DNA from: Pseudalkalibacillus berkeleyi
GTDB lineage: Bacteria; Bacillota; Bacilli; Bacillales; Fictibacillaceae
Reading direction: 5' to 3'
DNA: 64,000 nt
NCBI RefSeq assembly: GCF_021608225.1
Contig: NZ_JAKIJS010000002.1
Location: 124,001 to 188,000, forward strand
Notes under the pieces: model-generated
Databases searched by the model: none
Seen by the model: the letters and a program-made list of their open reading frames with translations, nothing else
Told to the model about the DNA's origin: nothing
Program-made: the position numbers and the translations under genes
Part shown: piece by piece, positions 15,390-23,621 of the stretch
How positions within the stretch are numbered: the stretch's first letter is position 1
Layout of the letters: each line of letters begins with the position of its first letter

Positions 15390-16135
15390 GCTTGGTTCAC
15401 TCCCATATTGTCACTCATAAATGCAAGAGGATTACCGTAAGCTCTCTGTATGGTTTGCGCTTCTAAGACTTGATGAACTTCACCTTTTGCAATTAACTCT
15501 TTGTTTAATAAGATCAATTCGTCGAAGTACTCGTTGGCTTTACTCAAGTCATGGTGTACAACGAGAATTGTTTTGCCCTCTTTCTGCATTTCCTTCAGAA
15601 TGTGGATGATTGTATTTTCACTGGAAAGATCAACGCCAACAAACGGTTCATCCAAAAAGAACACATCAGCTTTTTGTGCAAGTGCGCGAGCTAAGAAAAC
15701 TCTTTGCTGCTGTCCGCCAGAAAGCTCTCCGATTTGTCGTTTGCTGAATTCCTCCATACCTACGCGCTTCAAGCACTCGTATGCCCATTCCCGTTGTTCC
15801 TTCTTCGGTCTTTTGAAAACACCAAGATGTGGATAAGTCCCGATTAATACAGCATCAAGAACGAGTATTGGAAAGTCCCAGTCAATATCATTCCGTTGTG
15901 GAACGTATGCGATTTTCTTCCGTACTTTTTTGACTGGTTTTTCTAGAATTTCAACCTTACCTGTCTCAGACGGTATAAGGTCCATCAATGCTTTTATAAG
16001 TGTTGATTTTCCTGCGCCGTTCGGACCGATAATGCCAACTAAGCTTCCTTGTTCCACTTGGAACGATATATTGGTTAATGCAACGTTACCAAGATAGGAT
16101 ACGTTTAAATTATTTACATTAAGTACATTTGGCAC
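15386..16135 (-). CDS. mntB: Metal ABC transporter ATP-binding protein
   Basis: A 249-residue ABC ATPase: Walker A GPNGAGKST, signature LSGGQQQRVFLARAL, Walker B VFFLDEPF and the switch His in VVHHD. The YVPQRNDIDWDFP segment is typical of the metal-chelate group (MntB/ZnuC). It is the first gene of a three-gene operon (ATPase, permease, binding lipoprotein) read leftwards. The start is ATG at 16135. Confidence 0.9.
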   Translation of the reverse strand: MPNVLNVNNLNVSYLGNVALTNISFQVEQGSLVGIIGPNGAGKSTLIKALMDLIPSETGKVEILEKPVKKVRKKIAYVPQRNDIDWDFPILVLDAVLIGTYPHLGVFKRPKKEQREWAYECLKRVGMEEFSKRQIGELSGGQQQRVFLARALAQKADVFFLDEPFVGVDLSSENTIIHILKEMQKEGKTILVVHHDLSKANEYFDELILLNKELIAKGEVHQVLEAQTIQRAYGNPLAFMSDNMGVNQA

Positions 16136-16185
16136 TCTTATTCACTCCTCTCACGTGCGTATAACTAACAAGATTCACCTTATAA

Positions 16186-16224
16186 ACAAAAGTTGTACAT
16201 GCGCAACATTTATTTAAAAAATAA
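16186..16224. promoter_or_regulatory. Dyad-rich region upstream of the metal transporter
   Basis: GTTGTACATGCGCAAC and, just beyond it, CATTTATTT-AAA-AAATAAATG lie 55-90 bases before the ATPase start. They may be operators for a metal regulator, but neither is a clear match to the MntR box. Confidence 0.35.
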
Positions 16225-16413
16225 ATGACCATATTAGTAACAGTCATAATATATGCCCAGTTATAAAAATGTTTCCTATAGACAAAACTTAAATCATTCT
16301 TATGGTTTTGTCAATAAGAAATAGACTGTCCCTTTATAAAAAAGAATATGGAATTATCATTTTTGGTTTACCCGATTAGAAGAAGGGATATGCATTGAGG
16401 GAATAAAATAAAT

Positions 16414-16445
16414 AACTCCTGCAACAGGTGTGCAGGAGTTTTAAC
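16414..16445 (-). terminator. Terminator downstream of the metallophosphoesterase
   Basis: AACTCCTGC pairs with GCAGGAGTT; T/A-rich flanks allow use in either direction. The rest of the 16136-16603 gap holds the 20-bp array and promoter DNA, no gene. Confidence 0.7.
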
Positions 16446-16475
16446 TATATAAATGTGTTCCGTTTGAATAGTGAT

Positions 16476-16595
16476 ATTTGCACAATAAAGTTGATATATG
16501 CACGATAATTGAATTATTTGCACGATAAATTTGATATATGCACGATAATCGAATTATTTGCACGATAAATTTGATTTATGCACGATTGAATCAGT
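16476..16595. repeat. 20-bp tandem repeat, six copies
   Basis: The unit is ATTTGCACGATAAATTTGAT or ATATGCACGATAATCGAATT in alternation. The core GCACGATAA is the reverse complement of TTATCGTGC, which forms the array at 42199. Confidence 0.9.
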
Positions 16596-16603
16596 TACGT
16601 CTC

Positions 16604-18373
16604 TTATTTAATTTCTATTTCTTTCGTGCTGTTTGCAGGTACAGTGATTACCACTTCCACATATTGCCGATCACCAGATCTCACATTTTGCTTCACAGTA
16701 CCTTCTGACACATCATAATCACCTTTTACAAGGTAGATGGGGATTGTCACTGTCATTGCTTTATTCAATCGGTTATGAATGGTTACGGTTTGTTGAGTTG
16801 AATGACCGTCATTTGGATTCTTATATTCAGACTCTAGCGACATTACACCACTTTCAGTATCTCCGTTCTCATAAACGGGTACAGATCGCCCAGGTTCTTC
16901 ATAGTTATATGATGTTACATTACCATTTTTAACTTGAAAGGGTCTGAATCCTACCCATGGTTTCCCGCTTAGTTCGATGGCGGTTGTCGTCGTATATAGG
17001 ATTCCATCTTTCTCAGTGACATCGTCAATGTGAGTATGTCCATGCAAACTGAGATTGACGTTATTTTGTTTCATGACATCAATCAATTCATGTGCATTTT
17101 CACCATGCCATTGTTGGTCATACTGGATGCCTAACTTCTCCCCGAGTGTCAATGTTTCAATGCTTTGTGGATTGTGTTGTTCATCATATTGCTTCCAATA
17201 TTTCTGTACATCTGGATCATCCTGTGGCCAAATATCACGGTCTCGCCAAAGTGGGTTGTGGTGTGAAAACAGTCCTTTGATTTGATCTGGTTGAGCTGTT
17301 TTCTCGTTTTCTTCAAGATCTTTTTTCACCCACTCAAGCTGTTCTTGGCGAATTTGTCCACCCCATGTCGGCACAGATACCGTCCCGTGACCGCTACGGT
17401 CAAATTTATGCCAATCAAATGAGTTATATCCGATAAAGTGAGCGTAAGGACCGTAATCAAAAGAAAAATATTGAGGTCCAAAATATTGCTCCCAATACTT
17501 TGCTCCATCAGCTAATGTCGCGTCTTGTGCATAGTAGTCGTGGTTACCAGGTACTAGATAAACGGGAACATCTAGCTTTTGAAGCATCTCATAGGTTTCA
17601 TCATATTCATAAATGTATTCTTGTGGATTCATTTGCCCGTACATAAGGTCTCCTGTTACAACGACGAAATCAGGGTTCTTCAAGTTTACTTCTTTAATGG
17701 CTTTTTGAAGATATAACCAACGCTTCTTTGGATCGGGATCCCACATTCCTGCTTCTTTAAGACGTCCAGGGCTGACAGTGGAAGGATCGTCTTGATTTCC
17801 AAGGTTTCGCGGAGAACCAATGTGTGTATCCGTTAGATGTAAAAACGTGAAATCCTTATTGAACTTGTCTAGTACTTTGACGGAGTGAGGCTGTTGATCT
17901 GTTTTCCGTTGACCGTTTGCTGTATAAGTTACTTCAAGGTCGTATAACTCTTCAGGTACATTTTTAGGGATTTGAACGGTTACATCATAAATCTTAGAAC
18001 TGTTTTTCCAATGTGAACTTCCTTCTGTAACCTTTTGCACTGGTAATTCGTATGTTTCTGTAAGCGCAGAATGATTAGTCGGCTTGAGTTTTACAGCCCA
18101 ACCAGCTGCTTCTTTTCCTTGGCTATCAATTTTTATGGTAAGTGATTGATTTTTCTCCTTTATAGCTGGAGTAGAAAAGAGTGGATAAATGATATCGTTG
18201 ACTTTCGGATCTACAGAAATGTTAGGAACTTCATCTAAATAATTGGTTGTATTACCGATACCGCCATCTTGTTTTCCAATTATACTTATCGGTCCTTCTG
18301 AAGCTCCTGCTGACAGAGGCACGACCATAAATGTTGTAAGAATGACAGCAATGATTTTAAAAAGGTGATTCAC
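16604..18373 (-). CDS. Secreted calcineurin-like metallophosphoesterase
   Basis: A 589-residue protein with a Sec signal peptide (residues 1-24, cleavage near AGASEG). The dimetal core is complete: LTDTHIG (DxH), VVTGDLMYG (GD), VPGNHDYY (GNHD), SHHNPLW and SLHGHTHID (GHxH). A beta-rich region of about 170 residues precedes the catalytic domain and another of about 100 follows, which may bind wall or substrate. It should act outside the cell on phosphate esters or nucleotides; the substrate is unknown. GTG at 18373 has AAAGGAGG nine bases upstream. It stands alone. Confidence 0.88.
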   Translation of the reverse strand: MNHLFKIIAVILTTFMVVPLSAGASEGPISIIGKQDGGIGNTTNYLDEVPNISVDPKVNDIIYPLFSTPAIKEKNQSLTIKIDSQGKEAAGWAVKLKPTNHSALTETYELPVQKVTEGSSHWKNSSKIYDVTVQIPKNVPEELYDLEVTYTANGQRKTDQQPHSVKVLDKFNKDFTFLHLTDTHIGSPRNLGNQDDPSTVSPGRLKEAGMWDPDPKKRWLYLQKAIKEVNLKNPDFVVVTGDLMYGQMNPQEYIYEYDETYEMLQKLDVPVYLVPGNHDYYAQDATLADGAKYWEQYFGPQYFSFDYGPYAHFIGYNSFDWHKFDRSGHGTVSVPTWGGQIRQEQLEWVKKDLEENEKTAQPDQIKGLFSHHNPLWRDRDIWPQDDPDVQKYWKQYDEQHNPQSIETLTLGEKLGIQYDQQWHGENAHELIDVMKQNNVNLSLHGHTHIDDVTEKDGILYTTTTAIELSGKPWVGFRPFQVKNGNVTSYNYEEPGRSVPVYENGDTESGVMSLESEYKNPNDGHSTQQTVTIHNRLNKAMTVTIPIYLVKGDYDVSEGTVKQNVRSGDRQYVEVVITVPANSTKEIEIK

Positions 18374-18530
18374 TTAAGTTTCCTCCTTTAAGTAATTTCA
18401 CAAACGATCTTAACAAACCACTGTTAAAGTAGCGTAAATTTTTAATGACAAAATAAATTTAAAAACATTGATTAGACAAAAGGAATCTCCGCATTCTGAT
18501 AAAGATAGTACCTCTAGTGGAGGATAATGC

Positions 18531-18596
18531 ATGGCGTTTACCGAATTGAAGAAACAGGATTGGAAACTCAATTGTAGCTTGTACATTAACGAGTAG
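18531..18596 (+). CDS. Possible 21-codon upstream ORF
   Basis: ATG at 18531 with GTGGAGGA seven bases upstream encodes MAFTELKKQDWKLNCSLYIN plus Glu and ends 14 bases before the GNAT start. The binding site is good but there is no other evidence that it is translated. Confidence 0.3.
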   Translation: MAFTELKKQDWKLNCSLYINE

Positions 18597-18610
18597 AGAG
18601 GGGAACGTAC

Positions 18611-19135
18611 ATGATTGAAATTCGCAAGCTCGGACCTGATGAAGCAGAGGCTTATTACAAATTACGATTAGAAGGTTTAGAGAAGTTTCCAGAAGCGTTT
18701 GCTTCTTCTTATGAAGAAGAGGTTACCCGTACCATAAATGATGTGAAACATAATATGGAGAAAGAAGATCGGTTCACTGCTGGCGCTTATTATGGGAATG
18801 AGCTCGTCGGAATTGGGACATTCTTTCAACATACGAAGAAGAAATTGAAACATAAAGGTGAAATTGTAGGCGTTTATGTGAGTCAACATGTGCAGAGAAA
18901 TGGTATTGGATTTAAGCTTTTACAATATTTAGTTGATGAAGCAAGTAGTATCGAAGGCATCGAACAAATCCTTTTGACGGTCATGAGTGAAAATCGATCG
19001 GCAATCAGGTCTTATGAAAAGCTCGGATTTCAATCATACGGAGTTGAAGAGCACTCCTTGAAGATTGAAGGATATTATTATGATGAGATTTTAATGAAAT
19101 TAAATTTAAGCAAAAAAGACGAAACGTCCTCTTAA
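18611..19135 (+). CDS. GNAT family N-acetyltransferase
   Basis: The 174-residue protein is a single GNAT domain: IRKLGPDEAEAYYKLRLEGL at the start, VGVYVSQHVQRNGIGFKLLQ as acetyl-CoA binding motif A (Q/RxxGxG/A pattern) and NRSAIRSYEKLGFQSYG as motif B. It transfers an acetyl group from acetyl-CoA to an unknown amine or protein. The ATG at 18611 follows GAGAGGGGAACG. It is a single-gene unit closed by a strong terminator. Confidence 0.88.
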   Translation: MIEIRKLGPDEAEAYYKLRLEGLEKFPEAFASSYEEEVTRTINDVKHNMEKEDRFTAGAYYGNELVGIGTFFQHTKKKLKHKGEIVGVYVSQHVQRNGIGFKLLQYLVDEASSIEGIEQILLTVMSENRSAIRSYEKLGFQSYGVEEHSLKIEGYYYDEILMKLNLSKKDETSS

Positions 19136-19154
19136 TACAAGAGGACGTTCTTTT
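19123..19154 (+). terminator. Terminator after the GNAT gene
   Basis: AACGTCCTCTT pairs perfectly with AAGAGGACGTT, followed by CTTTT. Confidence 0.9.
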
Positions 19155-19299
19155 GTGTGTAGGTATATAGTATGTGGGGGTGACCATTTACCCTTTATAA
19201 GAAATAATATCGGTTGCAAACTAAAAACTTTTAACTAGAAGGTAACGAAACAGGTGCAAAGTCCCGTTAAATCTATTATTATCAACATAAAAGTTTTAA

Positions 19300-19324
19300 T
19301 TTACACAGACTATAGTCGTGTAAA
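19300..19324. promoter_or_regulatory. Near-perfect palindrome upstream of the Tad operon
   Basis: TTTACAC and GTGTAAA enclose GACTATAGTC, itself a palindrome, offset by one base. It could be an operator for the Tad promoter, which must lie between here and the riboswitch. Confidence 0.4.
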
Positions 19325-19461
19325 AATTTTACACATAGTTCTATATATTCACTAAATATTCTGACAAATACACGTATTTTGCAGGATGTTTCAAAGTTCG
19401 ACTTTTCGTATGATGAAGTTACAATATATCGGATTCAACGACAAACCATACTGAATCTCGA

Positions 19462-19548
19462 TAAAGGCAAAACTGGTGAAAGCCAGCGGCGCAAAACTAA
19501 AGGGGCTAAGGTGCATCATTGCACTAAGCTAGCCAGTTACCGAAAGAA
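19462..19548 (+). promoter_or_regulatory. Cyclic di-GMP-I (GEMM-I) riboswitch
   Basis: The elements follow the GEMM-I consensus in order: GGCAAAAC; hairpin CTGGTGAAAGCCAG with its GAAA tetraloop; GGCGCAAAACT; the second hairpin with GGTGCATCATTGCAC at its tip and the CTAAGG tetraloop-receptor-like part; and closing AGCTAGCCAGTTACCG. It precedes the Tad pilus operon and so links pilus synthesis to c-di-GMP. Confidence 0.88.
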
Positions 19549-19578
19549 TTACAGGGTGTTTTGCCGTTTATTTTTGGT

Positions 19579-19610
19579 ACCCTCCTTTCGGTAAAGGCAG
19601 GGTATTTTCT
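19579..19610 (+). terminator. Riboswitch expression platform (terminator)
   Basis: ACCCT-CCTTT (19579-19588) pairs with AAAGG-C-AGGGT (19593-19603) around a CGGT loop, followed by ATTTTCT. The competing pairing is TACCGAAAG (19538-19546, aptamer 3' end) with CTTTCGGTA (19585-19593). Confidence 0.65.
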
Positions 19611-19633
19611 GTTGGAAAGAAGGAGGTGTTCTA

Positions 19634-19996
19634 TTGGAGCTCATTAACCTGACAACCGGAGCTATCATTTCGGATCAAGTCATTCCGGCCTATTCATTCT
19701 TTAAGCGATTAAAAGGACTTATGTTTACTTCATCATTTCCGGAAGGTTGTGCAGTTCATATAAAACCCTGTCGGTCGATCCATACGTATTTCATGAATTT
19801 CGAGATTGACGTTCTGTATTTGAGTGAATCGAATGAAGTCATTGCATTAGATCGGTACATTCATCCAGGACAAATCGGTAAACATCATGAAGGAACTGCA
19901 TCTGTCATTGAGTTACCTGCAGGTACGATTCATAAGACAAAGCTGAAAAAAGGACACTTCGTCCAAATCCAAAATTTAAAGGAGCGAGTATCATGA
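19634..19996 (+). CDS. DUF192 family protein, first gene of the Tad operon
   Basis: The 120-residue protein matches DUF192: FFKRLKGLMFTSSFPEGCAV, then PCRSIHTYFMNFEIDVLYLS and a late VIELPAGT. It lacks the signal peptide that many DUF192 proteins carry. The start is TTG at 19634 with AAGGAGGTG well placed. It overlaps the pilin gene by 4 bases and lies directly behind the c-di-GMP riboswitch, so it is produced with the pilus. DUF192 function is unknown; position suggests an accessory role in pilus assembly or surface modification. Confidence 0.85.
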   Translation: MELINLTTGAIISDQVIPAYSFFKRLKGLMFTSSFPEGCAVHIKPCRSIHTYFMNFEIDVLYLSESNEVIALDRYIHPGQIGKHHEGTASVIELPAGTIHKTKLKKGHFVQIQNLKERVS

Positions 19997-20181
19997 TGAA
20001 CAAATTAAAAGGTTTGATCGTAGAAGAGCAAGGACAAGGGATGACTGAATACGGACTAGTACTAGGTTTGATTGCAGTAGCTGCAGTTGGATCATTGGCA
20101 TTATTAAGAGAAGAGATCGTGACAATGTTCAAGGATGTTGTTTCTTTAGTAAAAGGTAGAGAGGATACGACAACTGGTTAA
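19993..20181 (+). CDS. flp: Flp/Fap major pilin
   Basis: A 62-residue prepilin: short basic leader, the prepilin peptidase site around EEQGQGMTEYGLVLGLIAVA (Gly before Met-Thr-Glu-Tyr, with the conserved Glu-Tyr of Flp pilins) and a hydrophobic helix through residue 40. It is the structural subunit of the Tad pilus. The start overlaps the DUF192 stop. An attenuator-like hairpin just downstream would let pilin be made in excess of the assembly proteins. Confidence 0.92.
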   Translation: MMNKLKGLIVEEQGQGMTEYGLVLGLIAVAAVGSLALLREEIVTMFKDVVSLVKGREDTTTG

Positions 20182-20194
20182 TATTTGAGCAGTA

Positions 20195-20226
20195 GGCCTT
20201 ACGTTAGAAGCGTAGGGCCATTTTTT
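20195..20226 (+). terminator. Attenuator between pilin and assembly genes
   Basis: GGCCTTACG pairs with CGTAGGGCC, followed by ATTTTTT. It lies inside the operon, so partial termination after the pilin gene is likely. Confidence 0.75.
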
Positions 20227-20251
20227 CAACAAAAGTTGAGGGGTTTGGATC

Positions 20252-20767
20252 ATGTTATTTAATACAATCTTACTCATCGTCTTGCTTATTTGCGTCATTA
20301 CAGATGTTAGAAAGCGGCTGATTTATAATAAGGTGATTTTTCCTGCACTTATTCTTTCATTCCTATTGCACTTTATTATGAACGGTTGGTCTGGCTTAGG
20401 TACATCTGCACTTGGTTTCTTAATCGGATTTGTAATCTTGTTGATACCGTATTTCTTGGGTGGAATGGGAGCAGGAGACGTGAAGCTTCTAGCGTTGGTT
20501 GGAGCGATCAAAGGCCCAATATTCGTATTAAACACATCCATTTATATGGCGCTAGTAGGTGGATTGATTGCAATCGGTATCCTTCTTTTTAGTGGAGGAG
20601 CGATCAAGCGTTTCAAGTACTACGTCAATTGGCTGTATGCAAAGAAAAGTGGTTTGCAGATTCCGTTAGCACTTACGAAGGATTCAATGAAAGCTACTTA
20701 TCCCTATGGGGTTGCAATTGCAGGCGGTGCCATCCTTAGCTTCATTGGGAAGGCGTGGATTTTATGA
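20252..20767 (+). CDS. tadV: Prepilin peptidase, TadV/CpaA (A24)
   Basis: A 171-residue membrane protease with six hydrophobic segments. The two catalytic aspartates are visible in ITDVRKRLIYNKV (about residue 18) and GGMGAGDVKLLAL (the GxGD motif, about residue 75). The large methylase domain of PilD is absent, as usual for TadV. It cleaves the Flp prepilin and the TadE/TadG pseudopilins at the cytoplasmic face of the membrane. Its stop overlaps the next start (ATGA). Confidence 0.9.
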   Translation: MLFNTILLIVLLICVITDVRKRLIYNKVIFPALILSFLLHFIMNGWSGLGTSALGFLIGFVILLIPYFLGGMGAGDVKLLALVGAIKGPIFVLNTSIYMALVGGLIAIGILLFSGGAIKRFKYYVNWLYAKKSGLQIPLALTKDSMKATYPYGVAIAGGAILSFIGKAWIL

Positions 20768-21147
20768 TCAAGAGTGAGAGAGGGCAGTCTCTCGTAGAAA
20801 TGGCACTGGCTCTACCGGTATTATTGATCATTTTGATGGGGATCTTTGATGTCGGAAGAATCATGTATACATATATGCACTTAGAGCTAGCGACACAAGA
20901 AACAGTTCGGCTAGGTGGTTTAGGAAGAGATGATGCGGCCATCACTGAATTTGCAAGGGATTATGTACATATTGGAGACCCTGATCTTTTAGAGGTATCG
21001 ATAACACCCGGTGACACAACAAGAAAATCTGGTGACTATATTCGTGTCTCGCTTCAATATCCAGTAGAATACGTCACGCCTTTCATATCAAATATATTGC
21101 CGTCACCTGTCTTGTTAAAAACCGATTCCACTATACGCGTGGAGTGA
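20764..21147 (+). CDS. tadE: TadE-like pseudopilin
   Basis: The 127-residue protein starts MIKSERGQSLVEMALALPVL: a prepilin-type site (Arg-Gly before Gln-Ser-Leu-Val-Glu) followed by one hydrophobic helix and an extracellular domain, the TadE-like pattern. ATG at 20764 overlaps the TadV stop; an in-frame GTG at 20755 is too close to the ribosome binding site GGGAAGG. It is a minor pseudopilin needed for assembly of the Tad pilus. Confidence 0.88.
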   Translation: MIKSERGQSLVEMALALPVLLIILMGIFDVGRIMYTYMHLELATQETVRLGGLGRDDAAITEFARDYVHIGDPDLLEVSITPGDTTRKSGDYIRVSLQYPVEYVTPFISNILPSPVLLKTDSTIRVE

Positions 21148-21161
21148 GGAGGGCCATTTCA

Positions 21162-22088
21162 ATGCTAAAACGTAGAAATCCGATGAATGAGGAGTCAGGT
21201 AGTACGATCGTTTTGGTAGGTTTAGCTATGGTCGCCTTACTTGCAATCATGGGACTTGTGATTGATGGTGGGTCGTTATATATGACAAAGAGTCACTTGC
21301 AAAAGGTTGCGAATGCTTCTGTTTTATCTGGCGCACAAGAACTAACCGTAAGCGAAAGTGAAGTACGTCAGATTGTAGAGGACATTCTTAAAGATCATGC
21401 TGAGATTGAAAGTTTAGAGACAATGAATATTAAGTTGAACGATGAGGTTCGTGTCCAATTATCTAAGGACGTACCTCTCCATTTTTCAAACTTATTCGGA
21501 TTGGAATCAACACCGGTTAAAGTAAAAGCTGCTGCATCCATTATGTCCATGTCTGAGGCCGTTGGTGCCGCACCGCTTGGAATAGATGATTCTATACCAC
21601 TGGAGTTTTATAGACCCTATCAATTAAAGGTTGGTCCCCATGATAATGAATCTGGTGTGTTTGGAATACTCGCTTTAGGCGGTACGGGTGCTAAAACGTA
21701 TGAAGAGAATCTGAGAAATGGATATCAAAGTCCGATTAAAATCGGAGATATCATCGATACACAAACCGGTAATATCGCAGGGAAAACACGTTCCGTCATT
21801 AATGAACTCGTAAACGCTTGTACAGTAACAGAGGAGGAAATGAAAGCAGGAGCTAACCCACGCGATTGTGAAAGAATCCTTCTCGTACCCGTATATGAAC
21901 CTTATGATGCGGATCAAAATCAAATGAAATCAATCAAAGTAACAGGTTTTGCTTATTTCTACATAATGGAGCCAATGGATCAGAAAAGCACTGAAATATT
22001 TGGAATGTTCATTAAGAGAGCTGGTACAGGTTTCGTGGATGAAACGATGGAAGATAACGGGGCATATGGGATTAGACTAACAGAGTAG
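21162..22088 (+). CDS. tadG: TadG-like pilus assembly protein
   Basis: The 308-residue protein has an N-terminal ESGSTIVLVGLAMVALLAIM segment followed by GLVIDGGSLYMTKSHLQKVANAS, the signature of the TadG-like N-terminal domain (putative Flp pilus-assembly TadE/G-like). The remaining 250 residues are extracytoplasmic; no clear von Willebrand A domain is seen, which makes it shorter than proteobacterial TadG. ATG at 21162 has GAGGAGG eleven bases upstream. It follows tadE and has only a six-base gap before cpaB. Confidence 0.82.
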   Translation: MLKRRNPMNEESGSTIVLVGLAMVALLAIMGLVIDGGSLYMTKSHLQKVANASVLSGAQELTVSESEVRQIVEDILKDHAEIESLETMNIKLNDEVRVQLSKDVPLHFSNLFGLESTPVKVKAAASIMSMSEAVGAAPLGIDDSIPLEFYRPYQLKVGPHDNESGVFGILALGGTGAKTYEENLRNGYQSPIKIGDIIDTQTGNIAGKTRSVINELVNACTVTEEEMKAGANPRDCERILLVPVYEPYDADQNQMKSIKVTGFAYFYIMEPMDQKSTEIFGMFIKRAGTGFVDETMEDNGAYGIRLTE

Positions 22089-22094
22089 GTGAAC

Positions 22095-22778
22095 ATGTTG
22101 AGATCAAAACTCGTATTGGTATTGGCGATCGTCATGGGGCTGATTACAACGGTATTATTCTTTAATTACATGAAGCAATTTGATTCTGAAACGGTCGCTA
22201 GTCAAACGAAGAAAGAGGTTGTAATAGCCTCTACGGAAATCAAACGGAACGTTCCGATCACGAAAGAGATGTTGGAAACGAAGTTACTTCCTGAAGAAGG
22301 AGTTCATACAAATGCTGTTCTAAAAATGGATGAGGCGATCGGCCAATATTCCACAGCAGATATCGCACTTGGAGAGTCTTTACTTACTAATCATTTACAA
22401 AATGTGAAAGAAGAGACGTTATTCGTTTCTAGAAAAGTTCGAGAGGGTTTTAGGGCTGTTTCAGTAGGATTGAACCTCCCTCAATCAGTCACTAATTTAA
22501 TAGAACCAGGAGATCAAGTAGATGTAATCGGAACTAAGAAAATTGGAGATGAACAAGTATCAGAATTTGTTGTCCAAAATGTCACGGTACTAGCTGTTGG
22601 TAGACGTCTAGTCGAGACGACAGAAGGAGAACCTTATGTTGAATTCACATCTGCAACGCTAGAAGTCATGCCGAATGAGTCTGTGCGGCTCGTGAATGCT
22701 TCAGAATCAGGTACGGTTCATATTGTATTAAGGACCCGTGTTAAGCCTGATAAGGAGGCTGTTAAGGATGACAAGTAA
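22095..22778 (+). CDS. cpaB: Flp pilus assembly protein CpaB/RcpC
   Basis: A 227-residue protein with one N-terminal membrane segment (LVLVLAIVMGLITTVLFF) and a SAF domain beginning VVIASTEIKRNVPITKEMLE, followed by the RcpC/CpaB domain (VREGFRAVSVGLNLPQSVTN, LIEPGDQVDVIGT). In Gram-negatives it sits next to the RcpA secretin; there is no secretin here, so its partner in a one-membrane cell must differ. ATG at 22095 is chosen over GTG at 22089. Its last 11 bases overlap the next gene. Confidence 0.87.
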   Translation: MLRSKLVLVLAIVMGLITTVLFFNYMKQFDSETVASQTKKEVVIASTEIKRNVPITKEMLETKLLPEEGVHTNAVLKMDEAIGQYSTADIALGESLLTNHLQNVKEETLFVSRKVREGFRAVSVGLNLPQSVTNLIEPGDQVDVIGTKKIGDEQVSEFVVQNVTVLAVGRRLVETTEGEPYVEFTSATLEVMPNESVRLVNASESGTVHIVLRTRVKPDKEAVKDDK

Positions 22779-23610
22779 AGTTGAAGAGCAAAATGAAATA
22801 AAGAAGCCGAAGCGTCGTGGCGAAATGATCACGATTTGCAGTGCGAAAGGTGGAGTTGGCCGTACAGTGATGACGGTCAACTTAGCCGTTGCTTTATGCA
22901 AAAAGAATATGAAAATCGCGATTCTCGACGGTGATTACATGTTCGGAGATGTCGGGCTCGCTATGGACCTCCAATCTGCTTTTACAATTAAAAATGTAAT
23001 TGAAGATATAGATGATTTGGATGAAGTGACACTAGCAAGTTATTTCAGTAAGCATGAAAGTGGTGTGCGTGTCCTAGCCGCTCCTGACCGACCGGAATAT
23101 TCTGAGCTAGTAACGAAAGACAATATTCAACAAATACTAGACTTGATGCTCGAGGCGTTTGACTACGTGATCGTGGATACGAATGTCGGCCTTCATGATC
23201 AGACCCTTCCTTTAGTTGAAAAAGCGGATCAAATTCTTATGCTAACGAATTTAGAAATGGCAACATTGAAAAATACAAAGTTAATGTTAGAAACGTTGGA
23301 AACATTGGATTTGAGAGAAAAAGTGAATACTATCATCAATCGATCGACTATGGAGAGTGTGATTTCTGCATCAGATGTACCTGATATTTTAGGAGATTAC
23401 GAACCCCACTACATACCCAACGATTTTCAGGTTGCATCCCAATCATTGAACATCGGAATTCCTTTCGTCGTCAATCAAGGAAAGACAGAGCTTGCGAAAT
23501 CCATTTTTAAGATGGCCGAACAGCTTACATCGAGACGTGAAATCAAAGTGTACGGCACAGAACAGCCATCCTTTCTTTCGAAAATTTTTCAAAGGTCTAA
23601 ACGGAGTTAG
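22768..23610 (+). CDS. cpaE: TadZ/CpaE-like ParA-family ATPase
   Basis: A 280-residue ParA/MinD-like ATPase with deviant Walker A SAKGGVGRTVMT (Arg replaces the last Lys, as often in TadZ/CpaE), then ILDGDYMFGDVGLAMDL and YVIVDTNVG. It should localise the pilus machine at the inner face of the membrane. A receiver-like N-terminal domain, found in longer CpaE proteins, is absent. ATG at 22768 has AAGGAGG upstream and overlaps cpaB. Confidence 0.87.
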   Translation: MTSKVEEQNEIKKPKRRGEMITICSAKGGVGRTVMTVNLAVALCKKNMKIAILDGDYMFGDVGLAMDLQSAFTIKNVIEDIDDLDEVTLASYFSKHESGVRVLAAPDRPEYSELVTKDNIQQILDLMLEAFDYVIVDTNVGLHDQTLPLVEKADQILMLTNLEMATLKNTKLMLETLETLDLREKVNTIINRSTMESVISASDVPDILGDYEPHYIPNDFQVASQSLNIGIPFVVNQGKTELAKSIFKMAEQLTSRREIKVYGTEQPSFLSKIFQRSKRS

Positions 23611-23621
23611 GTGGGAATGAA

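Noticed and set aside
16186-16224. MntR box upstream of the metal transporter
   Set aside because: The dyads there do not match the MntR consensus well enough to name them; they are listed only as unassigned dyads.
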